Shown here piece by piece: positions 12,261-26,200 of a stretch of DNA of 64,000 nt. The DNA comes from Gymnogyps californianus (lineage: Eukaryota > Chordata > Aves > Accipitriformes > Cathartidae), in contig NC_059476.1 of NCBI RefSeq assembly GCF_018139145.2, positions 14,067,001 to 14,131,000 on the forward strand, in the 5' to 3' direction. The number at the start of each line of letters is the position of its first letter. The stretch's first letter is position 1. A program made the translations under genes and the position numbers. The notes beneath the pieces were generated by a model that worked only from the letters and a program-made list of their open reading frames with translations, was not told the DNA's origin and ran no database searches.

Positions 12261-14869
12261 TCTTTCCCTCTCTCCTCCCTGTATCTTACAGTATCTGAAA
12301 TGAAACTCTGCTGATTTATACTGCAGACAGCAGCATCCCCTCTACTCCTCCTACTCTCTGTCAGTGGGACCGTCAGTTCTTTGGGGGGATTGAAACTTAG
12401 CTCAAAACTTGGCTCAATACAAGGACATGTGGGTGTTATCTGGCTGTAATCTCTGAGTCAGATATATGAGCTAATCATGCCTTTTGCCCTTGCACTCCTT
12501 GAAACTATGAGCTCAAGATGCTAAGTCTGGAAGCATCACATCCTGACTGCCCAGTCCTAGTCTTTGATTATTGACAACTTAAAACAATAGTGACTAAAAA
12601 TATATATGTATAGAAAAACAACACTTTCACTACTACATGCAAGGCTTAAATGAGGCACATTTGCCTTTGCCTCCCTCCACAAATAATCTTGGTTGCACAT
12701 CTGTCTTACATTTATGAACAATCTTCTGAGATGACTGACAACGGAGGTAACTGACATACAATGTGAATCTTCCCACTGTTATCCATTCCAAGACGTGCAG
12801 CTGAATAAAATTCCGCTCAGTCAGACATAAAATTAAATTAGAGGAGTTCACTCTGCAGAGAAAGAACTATATTTGAAACAAATAAAGCAGTGCATAATTC
12901 ACTTCCAATGGGATAAGTTCCTAAAACCACACTAATCATAATCCTAACAAGGTAATGCATTACATTGCGAGTTTACCACATCACTGTTCAGTATGCAGTA
13001 GAACAGTAGAGCTTCAGTCATGTGAGGGATTTGCCCCACATGCAGAGTGAGCACGTATGGTTTTTTGCGGTCGGAATTCGTTCAGCAGAGCACTTCTGTT
13101 TATTAATGATTATACCTTATGGCCATACAACACATTTTGTTCATACCACATGTGTTCACAAAGACCTTCACCCATCATTGAAATCCCTTGGTTAACACAC
13201 AATGTATTTCTCCACAAAGCCCTGCAATATTACTCAACGGTTTAGAAAAGAACCAAAAAATGCTGTTATCTTTTAACTGCACAAATTCAGAATGAAGGTA
13301 ATGACTCAAACATGGAAGCTGGCTAACCCTGAAGTAACATTTCCTACGTTTGGCAAAAATGCCATTGGATTTTTATTGACCGTAAGTATTGAAAACCTTG
13401 GGTTTGGATCTGATTTTTAAGACACCATTTTTCATCAGCACAGCAGCTCACAACTGTGAGAATGCCCGAGTTAAAGGAGAAAGTATGACCGCCTGCTTTG
13501 CAGCTACTCTTCAAAGTCTCGGGATGTCCACACTTATTTGCTGTATGAGAGCGGATAGGTTATAACCCAAGATGCTGTGGCTACAGGGCACAGTTAAATC
13601 AGAAACAAGAAAAGAGTTTAATAATTTCTATAACACGGGACATCTTTCTACCCCTTTATTAAAGTGTTCAACTCTGAAAAGTCATTCTAGAAAAAACAAC
13701 ATTCATCATGTTGCATATTCAATACCTTTCAGTAAATGTCTTATACAAAAAATCTGCCTTGCTGACACGTTAAAAGATATTTTTGTATGGGATTTTAGAC
13801 TCAAGCTGGGTTCTTCCTGTACTGTCAGCAATCAAAATTTTCTGACTGAAATGTAGCAAATCATTCTTTGAATCACATAGCATGGATTGTAGCATGCTTT
13901 TACAGCTGCGTCATTTTTAAAGAACTAACAGGTGAGAAATAGTGTAAAAGCTAATAAAAAGGATATTATCAAATACACATCAGGAGCAGGTAAAGTAAGT
14001 AGATGCTTTTCTACATGAATCTATATACTGTGATCCTTACTTAGCAAAAATTTCCATTTATATATCCAGCTCATCCTGAAACATTGTTCCCTGCATAAAC
14101 CAGCTTTTACTTAAAAGACCATTTACAAAAAAAAGAAAAGCAACAGTCAGAAGACAGAACTACAGGGCATACAATACAAATGGAATTATTTTTTCCTTAT
14201 ACAAATATTATGGCTCTGCATGAGGATGCAGCAAGGCGAATACCCTACAAATCAAACCGCAGGTTGCTGACACTGGGCTCAACAATTTCCAGACATGGGT
14301 TATTTCTAAATTCCAAAGGTGTTTTTAATACTCCACATTCAATCCACATAGTTTTTTGCACTCCATTTTATTACTACACTTAGATGTGAGGGAATTTAAG
14401 TTACATAATATACACACACAGAGATCATAGACACAGACACTCACAAGCTTCACCTTCAACATATATCCTATTTGCCAGCATGATGGCCACACACACATAA
14501 AAACTGTTATGTATGGCAAGCAAGAGATTAAGATCATTTTAAAGCAGATAGACACAATGGCTATGCCCTTGTCACAGGGCAAGATGTGGATGAAGACAAC
14601 TGGGAGTGAGGAGGTGACTTATGCAAGCAAACACAACATGAGGAAAGCAGTAGTTCTCTGACCTAATAAGTTTTTATCCCTCAGTTCCTGCAGTCTCTGA
14701 CTCTGAATACAGGGGATGTTACGCCAACTAGGCACAGGCCAAGTCATCAGCAATTCCCCCACTCCCGCAAATGAGCAGAGACTGAACTGAACTGAGCTGA
14801 TTTCCAGGAGAGACCCATAAAAAAAAAGATGTTGAATGCCTTTAAGCATGAGAAGATTTACCAGGATTT

Positions 14870-14903
14870 AAAAAAAAAAAAAGGGGGGGGGGGGGGGCGG
14901 GGG
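14870..14903 (+). repeat. A13-G15-C-G5 homopolymer tract
   Basis: A poly-A run (14870-14882) passes directly into poly-G (14883-14897), one C, then five G. It is purine-only for over 25 bases and likely to vary in length. Confidence 0.95.
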
Positions 14904-15369
14904 AAGGAATGATCAGACCTTATGGGGGAGCAGTGCCTTATACACTGGCTGTTATATTGACCAGACAGCAAACTCACTAAGCAAGACAAATTGTATTGAG
15001 GGGATAAAAATTAAAAATTCCAGAACTGGGAGCTAAATTGCTGCCATTTCCCACAATTTTAAATTTCAGTCAGGATCAAACCCTACACTCTCTATTGAAT
15101 AAGGATACACTGCCCAGAAGCAGGTCTGGTGAAGCAACCCTCCTGGTGTGTACAGCTCAGGTCCCTCTGGAAAGTTAACATTACTGCTCTCCATTCATTT
15201 TGTTCTGCTGGAGGTGTTCCTCAGGCTTAATCTTTCACCAAAGGAGTTTGGAACATGATAGCATCAGTTTCATAAGTTATTAGCGAGCATTTTGCTTTAG
15301 TGAGTATCAGAGTATCACTTTACAAAACAGATATTATCATCACACCAAGGAAAACCAGTCCAAAGAATA

Positions 15370-15480
15370 ATAAAATGACTCATACAAGGTTATCCAGACA
15401 CTTAGCAGAAGAAGCTCAGCTAGTACACTTAACTTGCGAGCCCTACACCAATGACCTATCCAGTAGGACATACAGCCCTT
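15370..15480 (-). mobile_element. MIR/CORE-SINE relic
   Basis: The text AAAATGACTCATACAAGGTTA, then a block ending CCAATGACCTATCCAGTAGG, follows the reverse MIR order from core to tRNA-like head ('ccaccactagaccat'). Confidence 0.5.
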
Positions 15481-15904
15481 TGAGGAAATGAGCTGGGTGA
15501 TGTCCTCCACCTCTGGTTATCTGCCCTGCTATGAAAGAGCCCTATTTCAGTCATTGTGGAGGACTCAAAAACACTGTGACAAAACAGAAAAGAGGTCAGA
15601 AATGTTGATGGTAAAGCCCTGAACAGAATGTGGAGTATTTTTGGCCTTTTCTTTGCTGTCAGTCTCTCTGAGGGAGACCTTCACTTCAGCATTGTTGCAC
15701 AGGAAATTGGTGCCTGAATTAAGGACGCAAAGGATCTCATTAACAATTCTAGATATAATAATTAAATTTTATATAGCCAAACTCTGACTTAAATCTGGGA
15801 AAATAATAAAAAAAACGTAGAGTTGCCATAGAAGGACTGCTGCATAAACAGAAAGATTGTGCCAATGGCTAGTACAATAACATAGGCTCAAATACGTATT
15901 ATTT

Positions 15905-15990
15905 CAAAGATTTTCTTGGGCAGGCAACTTAATACCTCTATATCTCAGTTCTTCACTTCTAAATAAGGATAATAGCTAAATGGGAGCACA
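15905..15990 (+). mobile_element. MIR/CORE-SINE relic
   Basis: The text CTTGGGCAGGCAACTTAATA, CCTCTATATCTCAG and AAATAAGGATAATAG matches the forward MIR core ('cttgggcaagttacttaacctctctgtgcctcag...aaatggggataatag'). Confidence 0.65.
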
Positions 15991-17114
15991 CTAAGGATAA
16001 GGCAAAATACGCAATAGAGACTATGTAAAAATCTAACAGAATTGGGTTTGTGCATGGGTAAAGCACAGTAAATTTGAAGCTATTTTTGCTACATTTTGTT
16101 TAAGCTAACAAACTATTTCACTGACAGCATTTCAGTGCCATGCAACAAAGATTACATTTTTCCAAGCAGAAGCATAATACACCATACATTACCTTCAAAT
16201 GAAATTGCAGATCTGTTTTTCCCTACAAAACAATAAAGAAAGAGAGACAAACCCTGCCTTGATAACATCTGCTGAGCTTCTTCTCAAGACAGGAGATTCA
16301 GGTCACATTCTACTCTACATTGAGCGATACCCAACATAGGCATCAAGACTATTAGGGTATTTAAGACCAAGATGTTAAAATCATACCTAGAGCTGGCAAA
16401 CTGTAGCTATCCATACAGCCACCAGACAGAAGGAGACAAATTTCCCAGTTTTAGACTTATGGTTGAAGCCCAAAGACAGTCCTTTTTTGTTATATTTGAC
16501 AGCAATGTTTGCACTACAGGAATATAGTCTCTCCTTGATTCTACAACATAAAACTTATTGGTATCACTGGGGTTAAGGGACATCTGATACAGTTAAAAAA
16601 AGATAAGCTATCACGAAAATTATTTTTTTGGCAAAGTTCAGCACAAAGACCTTGAAGTCAAACATGGCCCAGACAGCAACATATCTAAATCACACAAACT
16701 CTGTAGGATTCTTTCTGCCAAAAGCCAAGCTAAGCACAAATGGAATCAAACAAGCGTTTTCCTTCATGTCCTGGTCATAACAGGCATGCTTAAAAGGACA
16801 AAAAAGCCTTTCCAGAAGTCTAACACTGACTTGAAGACTAATCTATTATGTGAATAAACTAAAGCAAACCTTTAATTTTATTTTCCAGAGTTGTCCAGGT
16901 ATCAGTAACCAGAATATAAAAATCAACTATTCAGATGCTATTTGTTCTCTTTCAGTGAGTCAGTGCTGCCATCTAAAGCTGTCTAAGGGGCATGCAAAAG
17001 AAATTCAAAGTCATGCATCTAAATAACATTCAGGAAGCACATCTGAGTAGACAGAGAATGCAGGGTAAGTCAAATATGTTAATAAGATACAACAAAATAA
17101 TGATGCTGCAGTAC

Positions 17115-17219
17115 CTGAAGGAGCAATTCTTTCTCTATCACTTCACCTGTCTTGCTGATAAGCTGCTTCTGTAGTCTCTGTATTTTCTGAATCAGCTCAT
17201 AGGTACTTGGGTCACTGGC
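17115..17219 (-). CDS. CFAP58: CFAP58 exon 15 (codons 718-752), last exon found
   Basis: The exon has 105 bases, symmetric phase 0. The acceptor is CTCTTGTCTAG and the donor a weak GTACTG. It encodes ASDPSTYELIQKIQRLQKQL and ends TGEVIEKELLLQ. In the family this is followed by E-K-E-K-L-Y and about 120 further residues. If the donor is not used, translation adds 11 codons and stops at a TAA near 17082. Confidence 0.94.
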
Positions 17220-20200
17220 CTAGACAAGAGCAAAGCAGTCTCAAAAATTATACATTATAACAAGTCAGTGTTTCTTGCTTGCAAATGAAAACCATAATAT
17301 CTATGTGTTCAACAGTGACAAATACAAAAGGGGGGGGGAGTGTTGGGGTTTCTTTAAATGGCATGTATACAAGCAGTCCTGAAACTGGAATCTCTGCCTC
17401 TTGAAGATCAGTTGGAGCATGCTCATGTTTAACACTATTACCCTCACGAATCCTCCTCAGAACAACTAACATAAATAGAAGTCCTTCAGAGCTTAACCCC
17501 CAAACCAACAAATATTGGTAGAACCATGTGGCAGGGAAGGAAAGGAGGTTAGTATATCATTTTTAGCAGAAACTGAAACTGCCCACTGAAAAATGAAGAG
17601 CAGTGCAAGTACTTCCCACTGTTCTAAAAACTTCAAACAGTGCCAATTGAGTTTTAAGGAGAGGAAGATTTTTCTCTTGAACAAAAGGGAGAGTAACTGC
17701 AATATAGTATTGAAACAGGTTGAGAAGTTAAGAGGAACAAATTACGGGGATAATTTGATGACTTATTATGAGACTTTAAAGTGTCCATACATATGGAATC
17801 TCATTCTTCAATAGAATTAAGTGCTTAAAAATGTGGCAGTGTAGGCACTATACTGCTGTCCTCTATCTACATAGCCTGTAAAGACCAGGAGCTAGTAGAT
17901 GTCTCCTTCTTCCCTTTTCATTCTTTTGTCACAGATTGCATCTGGAGGAAGCTCTAAGGAGCAAACAAATAATTCTGTGAGGAGCAGCCAGCAAAGCTTA
18001 CTTTCCCACCACTTTCTATCTTCTTGTTGGATCCTTTAATGAAGAGCAAATGCTGACTGAAGCTTTTCCCCACTCGGGGATTCACAACACGTCTCTCCCA
18101 CGTGGTTTCTCCTCTCTCATGTGGTGTCTCATAAGGATTAAACTCACACTGCAGTAAAGACTCCAATAAAGTCCTGCTCTCCGTATATTTCCTTGAGCTT
18201 ATAAGGAACTTGGCGTCTCATGGCTCTCTATCTTTTGTCTGATTTTATCTAAATTGACTAATCAATTCAAGTGTAACTGGGACACTAACACAGATACACA
18301 TGCAGTGCTCACAACACAACATCATTTCCTGAGAAACCAGGCTAAAAAGCAGTTGAGTCCCCATGACCAACTCAGTCCTTGATTTTTTTATAGTGCTGCC
18401 CAAACGTGGTGCCAATTTGTGACAACTGTAGTGATATGAGGGTGTTTGTTCATTAGGAATTGAACCAAAACCCCATCAGGATTATTTCATGTGGATCTTG
18501 CCATCTGCTGGCCTTTCTGTGTTCCAAACACAAACCAGTGACCTAGAATGGAAAGAAGCCATTTCCCATTATCAGTCTCTTCATACATTCATTTTCCCAA
18601 CACTGGATGTTTTGACTGGCCTGATTTTCCTTTGTTGCAAGATGCTGCTGGACATTGTACCTAGATGTCTTTAACCCAGTTCAGCATCCTGCGTTTTATC
18701 TCCCTTCCATGAGAAAAGCTAAGCACACCATTCAGCTTTAAGCTCAGTATGGAAAGATCAGAAATTAACTATCATGATAGTAAGCACAGGCAAAATATTC
18801 AGTTCTGCTTCTGTGGGGACTAGCATGTTACCTCTCATTATTAGGGCAGCTAAGCAACCCAGGCTGGCATCAGATCAGGGATCCATGCAATAGAGAAATC
18901 TCAGCTGGCTCTGACTTACTTCGAAAATATCCAGTGATGCCAATTGATGTTCATATATTTGGTCTGTGCTTGATGGATTTTTTATTTTTCCCCTTCATTT
19001 GGCAGGTTCAAACAGTGTGAAAATTTAGATTTGCTGTTTACGTAACAGTAGAACTCACATTATCTGGAATGGCTATCTTTGGGAGCCCACCACTGTTTAT
19101 GTGGATGCCTCTTCCTTTTCTCATAGGTGTAATTTACCTTCTGACTTCATGTCTGTCCATTCCCCAGTCTACCTGTTCTATGACCCTTTCTAATTCTGGC
19201 TTTCTTCCTATATACATTTCCCTAATTGGTGAGAGTAGGATTGTATCTTTCCCCTATCATCCTCTTTCTCATCATCCGTGTTAAGGAATCACCTCCTTCT
19301 AAATTCACCTTATGCATTCTTATTCCCTTTAGCATTTGACTGGCTCTTTACAAATCCCTCTGCAATTTTTCATTGAGAAAGTGACACAAAAATAACACTG
19401 ATTGCATTGTGCAAGGAAACCATTCAGCAGTTAACCATTCCACTGATACTATGGAAATTTCAGTCTGCCTGCCCCTCCACATAATTTACATAACAGTATA
19501 CGAAATAGGCTTTGTGCTGTGTCACTGATTTAGTAATATGGGCTTTGGGAACTTGAAATGCTGACACATCACCTCTAATTTTCTCCATCTGTGAACATTC
19601 AAAGGATTCTCCAGTTCTTCTTCCAAAACTTTGCACCGAGTCTGTTCCCTTAATAGTTCCTTCTGCATGTGATGAACCTCCTGTCTTAAGACCAGCATAA
19701 AACAAAAAGAAAAAAAACACACTGAAACCATATCAGTGTGACCAAGGCACTAATATGGACATTAACAAATCATTCTCCCGTGCACTCCAGCACCGGCAAA
19801 GTGACTCTTGTGATTAATGGTTGACACTGATACCACTAACAGGTGGAACCATAAGATAACACAGTTAGACCTCTTCACTCACTTTAGTAAGAATGGCTCA
19901 AAAAAGGGACTTTTCATCAGTTCCTGGGGAATCTACTCCACAGACTACTGGATCTCACTGCCCACATCTTCCCATGTACATTAAGGCCAGAAGGACAGTT
20001 AATTAATCTAGAGTAACCTACAAATCAGTTATGGAGTCATATCCAGTTACCCCTGTATTGAATCTAACAGCCTGTGTTTGAAAGAAGGTTTTAAATCTAC
20101 ATGGCTCACACAATCCAGTAAATAAAACACACTCTAGGACCTAAGTATGATGGACACTGTTCTTTAGAGAACCCAAGTTTGATTTCTTTTACTCGTATTA

Positions 20201-23200
20201 CCTCTCCTCAAGGAATTTCAGGGATGATTTGTTGCTGAATTTAAAATTAATTGAGCACTCCCAAGATGCTTTGACAACTAGGCTCTTATGGTGGGGATAG
20301 GGGGTCGAGGGGCAGGGAAAAAAAGGCACATTTTGCAATGGTCCAACCCTTATCACTTTAGTGGGTGGATCCTGTAAGTTCTCCAAGGGGAAAGGGGGTG
20401 AAGGATCACCATGTGCCTACTCCACCACTGAATCTTTTCCTGCTAAGCTCAGAGTTGCATTTAGCTCACTACAGAGAAAAAGACCTTTTTTAACTGTGAG
20501 GTTGGACAAGGTTATGGAAGAGAAAAAAACCCACATCTCCAATTGGCAAATCAAGAAAGCTAATTAGCAGCACAAGTGATAAATGCAGTCTTTCGACAGG
20601 CAGTTTTCATGATGGTTTTGGACTTCATTAAAGTATGTGATCGCTACTGCAGTTAGCAAGAATTGATCCACCCATCATGGCATGCATTGCACTATACTTC
20701 AATACCGTCACTGAGTTTCAATACAGTAACAGACTTTCAGCTGAATGCATTTGGGCAGCAAGTTCAAATCCTATTCATGTCTGCAGTCAGTCGATGAAAA
20801 CTGCAATTGCTAATGTTTTGTGCACAGTTCTCTTTTCTGTTACACCAAATCAAACTGGCATAATTCCACTGGAGTCAATGGGACTGATCCACGGACTGAA
20901 GTTAATTTGCTCCAGTGAAAGCCATGGAATTATACTGATACAGTTACGCTAAAGATCGCACCCAAAACTGTGGTAGCTACATAGAATTAGTATGACTGTT
21001 ATCTGCTAAAAACATAGCTGCCTCTCCTTACAAACCAAGACTAATTCTATAGAAAGTGACAATAGTTTCCCATCAGCAAAGAATACACCTCAAATACGGG
21101 AGGGTTAAAAAAAAGAAGGGTAGGATTAAGCCAGAAAAGGAGGAGATAAATCAGGCTGGGGCTATTAAACTTCTGTTTTAAAGAAACACAACCTTCAATG
21201 AAAATTTAACTAAATCTTTCTCAGAGAGCAAGTCCCCGTATAAATCTGGAAGGAGAGAGCTCTGAAAATGTGCAGGGGTTTGTTATAAATATGTCAAGTG
21301 TTCCCCATCCTCTGTGGATTGCCTAATAAAAAGCAGTTCCACTAATTTGGGCCTTGGGTACCACTAAGTAGCTCACTGAACTATGAACACCTTTGCTGCT
21401 GCTGTCTGTCAGGTTTATTCTGTAGGCAGTAACTCACAGTACAAGGCGAAACATGGAAACTATTTCAACTTCGACCAAGATGTCTTTTTTCCTCCTTTCC
21501 TCCTTCTTATATTTTAACTTTCTTAATTGCTGATAAGTTGTTTTGTGAATTTAATCCAGTCTGTGTTTGAGGTCAAACCAAACAACCCTCTTCTCCAAGG
21601 TATAATGTTTGTTGATACAAATCTTTACCACTCATAAAACATATTTTCTGTCTCAAACACAGAATCATGGATGCAGTCACTACGGAAATGTATTCAATCA
21701 GTTTTTCTACCTGAGCTCCTCCACATTAGCCACACTCTTGCTAAGTATTCCCTTCTCACGTCGAAGTTTTTTGATCTCCAGCTTGAGAAGTCGGATGTCT
21801 TCCATTCTCTGTCGGTATTGGGTTTCACCTTTGTTTAAGATGGACTGCTGGATTTTTATCTTTTCATAGAGCAGAGCTACTTCATCATTGCGCCGAACGA
21901 GCTGGGACCCTAGGATATCTCTCTCGTTGATAACCTAAGGACGCAGGGTAAAGCAATAATCTCAGTTACAGTTCTTCAGTACAATCCCAAAGTATCGTGA
22001 CTGTGTTTGGATCAGTCAAAATCATGTGTATTAAGAGGTTTCACTGTTATTAGTGAAAGAAATATGGCAAGGGCCTAATAGTTCCCCTATAAGGGTTTAG
22101 TCACCTGAATATTATAAACTACGTATTCCATTCACTTCAGTATCTTAACATTTTTGTTTCATCGGCACTATAAAGCTTTAGTAGTACCACATTTACAGTA
22201 GCTGAGGATCTTGATCTTAAAAATACACTGGACAAATAGAACAGAATGCAGCGCATTTGAAAAGCCAAATTAGAGATTCCTACCTGGTCAAATTCCTTCT
22301 TCTGCTTCAGCCTCTCAGCATCAGCTTCAGCAATGATTTTTAGGAGTTTTCTCTCTTCTGCCTCCTGATTTTCTATAAAGTGTTTGGTTTCTAGAGCTTG
22401 TTTTTTCATCTTAAGCAGTTCAGCCTGATGGAATCAAAGAATATAGGTAACCTGCGCTTAGTAACAACTTCCCATTACATAAACCTGGGATTAAGAGTTA
22501 GGATTTTCATAAAATCTCATGCATTCTTTTAGTTTCCCAAGAGGTACGTACTTTGTTAGTTCTTGAGAACAAATCACTAAGACAAGCAAGCATGAAGAAC
22601 CATAAAGAAATGTTGTAAACTGTATTGTAATATCATTGTGTTATACACAATAGAAATTTGAATGGATTTTTATCTATGACAATGGTTCAAGTTGTAATTC
22701 AGGGACATCTCATTTAATAAAATTTTTTCAGAAATTCAATAGGTCATATTTGAAAAGCTTTTCAATGGAGTTGTTATTCAAAGTTCAAAGTCAGTCTGGG
22801 ATGTGAGAAAGGATAGTTCAGCTTGCTGGAAAGGGCAACAATCTATGCTATGTAATGCAAATCAGCATCAACTCAGGACAGGTTTCAGACTGGAATAACA
22901 GAATTAGTGGAGAAGATGGTAACCAGGCATGGAACAGCAAAATTAAAGAGCTTTAGCACTTTTTTAGTGGATATGTAGATGAGGAAGACTGGGAAAAGAG
23001 GGGCTGTTCCTAAGTACAGGAGAAGTAATGCACTGTTACAGTGATTGCACACCACTAACGTAAACTAATACAGGAATGAACCCAACAATTCTATCCCACT
23101 GTCATGAACTCTGTAATTCAAGGCATGTGTGTAGATAAAAACTAATAAGGTCTTCTTGGATTATTAGAAATTTCTGTCATTGCTAGGCAATTAGTTAGAG

Positions 23201-26200
23201 CCAAGATGGAACTAGCTGACTACAGTCCATTTTCACAGATATGAAAGCTTTCAAGCCTTGACTCAAAGACTTTGCGGCAACTCTGACCCTTATAAAGGAT
23301 GATGTTCAAGCTGCCTTTTGGGAAAGAGCATCATCCAATGCTGAAAGAATGAGGCTGTGATGAAGGCTGCACCTGCAAAAACATTGATTTAAGACAGAAA
23401 CAGTTCCATCGTCATAATAAAATAGCTTGTTCCATTCTTATTTTCTTTAATAAAATTCTCATTTTCCCATATGTGCAACACTCATCTCTCTTACTCAGTG
23501 TTAGATGTTCATCAGAATCCATCAGCCGCATAAAAATGCAAGCCACTTCATATTGAAATGCAATGAACATTGTGCAAAAGCTGTCTACAAATGTAAAACT
23601 GCTCATGCGTTTGGCATTGCTGGATAATATTTTTTTAATATATCAAAATTCTATGTTCTCCTTATGTCAGAAAAAAATATGAGTTGTAAACAAGAAGTGG
23701 CATTAGATGTTGGCAGCAAACATTCATATAAACAAATCTCCTCACTGGAATGTGCTAAGTTAAAATAAATTTGAACTGCCTTGTATAGAAAAGAACATAA
23801 ATAGTTTAAGCCACACAAAGGCCCCACAAGCTAACAGGACTTTCAATGAGATTCAATATGCTAAAAACTACAGTATGAGGGTCTGTGTACATTAGGTAAG
23901 AGAAAAGGAAATGAATAAACACAGTCACTGTGCAAGCAGAAAAATGGTCAGGTCTGAAACTGCTGTAAATCAGCACAGCTCATCTGAAGTTAGTTCAGAG
24001 AGTTTGTAAGAACTGAAGAGCAGTCAGCAAGAAAGAAGGATTTATAAGGGACCTATGCCACTATCTCAAACCAAATTCAAACCAAATTCTTGTTTAGATT
24101 CTGAAATATTAGTGTAAGTAAAGACTTTTTTTATGTGTTCTGGAGATGGGAGGAAAATACGAATTTTATAAAAGGTATAACTGAGGCTGGACACAGAATG
24201 CTGAAATAACAAGTTAGAGGTTTTACATCCAGATTTCTAGAAAATGCTAAAAAAAAAAAAAAAGACATGCATGAACATCTACAAAAATATACAAAAACAC
24301 TTGACAGCAGCTCAGACCTGGAGGGCCATAGTTCTTACAGCTCTTGGATATATATTTTTCAACATTCGGATGCTTTGTCAAACCAGTCTGATCCACAAGC
24401 CTGTATGAAGGCCAACTGAAACCAGAAGATGGCATTGTACTGGCTTTAATGGAGCTTGGATCAGGCATCCTCTGTTTCATTTACCATGATTACACATTTT
24501 TAAGACGTTTATGCCAGTTGAGGCAAGCATAACTTCAATGTCTGTATAATGTCATTCCAGTGAATCCCAGTCCTCCATGATTTAGCACGTTCTTTAAACT
24601 GATTTCCCAGGAACAGCTTGCTTGCTTCCTTCACATCAGCACAAACAGGACAAATTGAAGCTGGCTGGCTACACAAACAACCGGGTTCTTCTGTGCCTGT
24701 GTCAATCAGCTTCCTTTTTGAGTTGTCTTCTGCTTTAGTATTCAGCAGAGGCACTCAGGTAGAAGACCACAGTGCCCTGAAGCTAGTCAGTAATGTGATG
24801 TCAGTGTATGGACATACTTGCTAGTGAATAACTGAGTGGGTAAACCATGTAGCAATCACATGTTTGTCAAACGGATGGTAGACAGTTCTGAGGTGAGGAG
24901 AGGAAATTGGGGACTAGTTAAGGCAGGAACCTGCACACAGGAAATGAGGCGCTGTTTGACTTCGCCATTACTGATAGAACAACTTTGAGATAGATCAGGT
25001 ACAAGAACACAAATTTATCACCTTTTTACAAAGCTCTATTGACATCTTGTCATAACTTTAATGTGCTGAGAGGGGCTGAAAACTCAAGGAGTCATTGCAG
25101 CATAGCAATAAACTGACAAAAGAAAACATTGTAGAAAGTGGCAGGGGACTTTTGTTTTTCAGCAGTATTGTTTGTTTCCTGGGTTTGTTTTTTTCCTAGT
25201 GCTTAGTGAAGAGAAAAAATAAGCTGCTGTGGACACTAACTCCTTAAATCTTTTGAGAGTGCAGCAAATTGGGTTGAGATATCACCACAAATCTAATAGC
25301 TTATCTAAGGATGGGCTGCAGCCAGCACTGAGAAGAAGAACCAGAGCTTCAAGCTCAGATTTCCTTTGATTTAAAACACATTCTTGCTGCTTTATACCAC
25401 AATATTAAAATAACTTTCTGTGCAGAGGGACCTACTAAAAGGCACTGCCTAACTCCCAGAAGGCTAATGCTTGCTAGTCACACAGAAATACAAGATTGTG
25501 AAGTGTAATATAATGGGGTTTGCACTTAAAAACAGCAGAGAGAAAAAAGCTTTTAAAAAGAAAAACTTGAATTATAAGGGTCTACATTAAAAAGTTTGCT
25601 AGAATCAGGCTATCCCCAAAATCCACATTTCTGCAAGCAAAACGGAACTTTTTAGTAAAAATGTTCAGTCACCAAGAGATTTAAAGCTTCCAACAGACAA
25701 TCCAGGATCTTTCTGATTATAATTATAGGCAGAGATTAAATTTGTCAGATACACAGAAGATTTGTGTAACTAATACATCCAAAGGGTACTGAGATCTTGT
25801 GCTTCAATTACAGAATAGTTTATTAAAATATAGCAAAACAACTACCACAGACCAGGAACATAATGCAGTCTGTGAAATCATGGAAACCATCCTTTGTAAG
25901 AAGGTGTATATGTAAAGGCTCTTACTTTCAATGATTCCTTCTCCTTCTCTGTTCGCTGATGTTCTAGATGTGCTTTCACAAGGGCTGCTTCTTTGTCTGT
26001 GATCTCCTCTTTCAGCTGATCCACCTGATGTGTCACAGTTTTCAGTTTCTTCTTCATTTCTGCTATTTCATCCTAATAGGACAGAAAGTGTGATCACAGA
26101 GAGGGATCAAAAAAGAGCAAGTTTGTGATTGGGAGTTCAGGTTATTTTGATGTTGGAAAATGTAACCACAGTGCTTGAGAGGAGATATGTTGTACATACC

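Larger units (their letters stand above)
9474..17114. other. Non-coding, CFAP58 intron 15 side
   Basis: No exon is recognised. It holds three MIR-like relics (12195, 15370, 15905) and the A/G homopolymer at 14870. The open frames at 10948-11271 (minus) and 13572-13856 (plus) have no recognisable homology or flanking splice logic. Confidence 0.5.
17220..21710 (-). other. CFAP58 introns 14 and 13 (apart from exon 14)
   Basis: Intron 14 (17220-19572) has a possible LTR relic near 17990-18450. Intron 13 (19685-21710) has the ancient CR1 fragment and a possible second old repeat at 20840. Nothing else stands out. Confidence 0.7.

Noticed and set aside
19460..19731. Minus-strand frames read straight through both sides of exon 14
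   Set aside because: They include intron sequence; only 19573-19684 has splice sites and family similarity.
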